A stretch of 8,098 nucleotides of DNA from Ruminococcus sp. Lineage in GTDB: Bacteria; Bacillota; Clostridia; Oscillospirales; Ruminococcaceae. A model generated the notes under the pieces. It had not been told where the DNA came from. It worked only from the letters and a program-made list of their open reading frames with translations, and searched no databases. Shown here piece after piece: positions 8,079 through 8,098 of this stretch (the first letter of the stretch is position 1; each line of letters begins with the position of its first letter). The stretch spans positions 1 through 8,098 of the forward strand of contig JAFYET010000104.1 in assembly GCA_017544125.1 (NCBI GenBank). The letters run 5' to 3'. The position numbers were made by a program, and so were the translations under genes.

Positions 8079-8098
8079 AAAAGGGTATTAAAAATAAA

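Noticed and set aside
7012..8098. CRISPR array, insertion sequence, tRNA or riboswitch in the intergenic regions
   Set aside because: No regularly spaced repeats, transposase remnants, terminal repeats, cloverleaf or long conserved leader fold could be seen in either gap.

Overview
This window looks like the chromosomal replication-origin neighbourhood of a member of the Bacillota, most likely a Clostridia of the Ruminococcus/Oscillospiraceae type. The order recF, remB (yaaB), gyrB, gyrA on one strand is the classic Firmicutes oriC-proximal arrangement. The family-level placement is an inference from codon style (many ATA, AGA/AGG and TAT codons at moderate GC), from the clostridial-looking gyrase sequences and from strong AAAGGAGG-type ribosome binding sites. 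dnaA, dnaN and the origin itself are expected just upstream of base 1 but are not in view.

Positions 1-7011 form a compact co-directional cluster on the + strand. It holds a 5'-truncated recF (recombination mediator and gap repair), remB overlapping it by 23 bases (a DUF370 DNA-binding regulator), an unrecognised protein with two predicted membrane helices, gyrB (gyrase ATPase/Toprim subunit), a YcxB-like protein with two predicted membrane helices, and gyrA (DNA breakage/reunion subunit). The gaps are 51 bases or less, and I see no convincing promoter or terminator inside the cluster, so it is probably read as part of a polycistronic unit from upstream. Both gyrase genes use non-ATG starts (TTG, GTG). 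Two of the small gaps contain perfect short hairpins lying right against the next Shine-Dalgarno sequence.

Positions 7012-7282 are intergenic. They contain a GC-rich stem-loop after gyrA, a small hairpin, a perfect 9+9 base inverted repeat that looks like an operator, and a good sigma-A promoter with an extended -10. These precede a 189-residue regulator with an N-terminal Xre/HTH_3 domain and three predicted membrane helices (7283-7852). After it come a terminator-like hairpin, an AT-rich stretch without a gene, and at 8050-8078 a near-consensus sigma-A promoter pointing out of the window toward something not visible here.

I do not see a convincing new multi-gene system. The points most worth a second look are the two membrane proteins interleaved with the gyrase genes, the palindrome and promoter in front of the membrane-linked HTH regulator, a possible internal translation start in that regulator that would yield its membrane part alone, and the natural Ala83 in the quinolone-binding region of GyrA.
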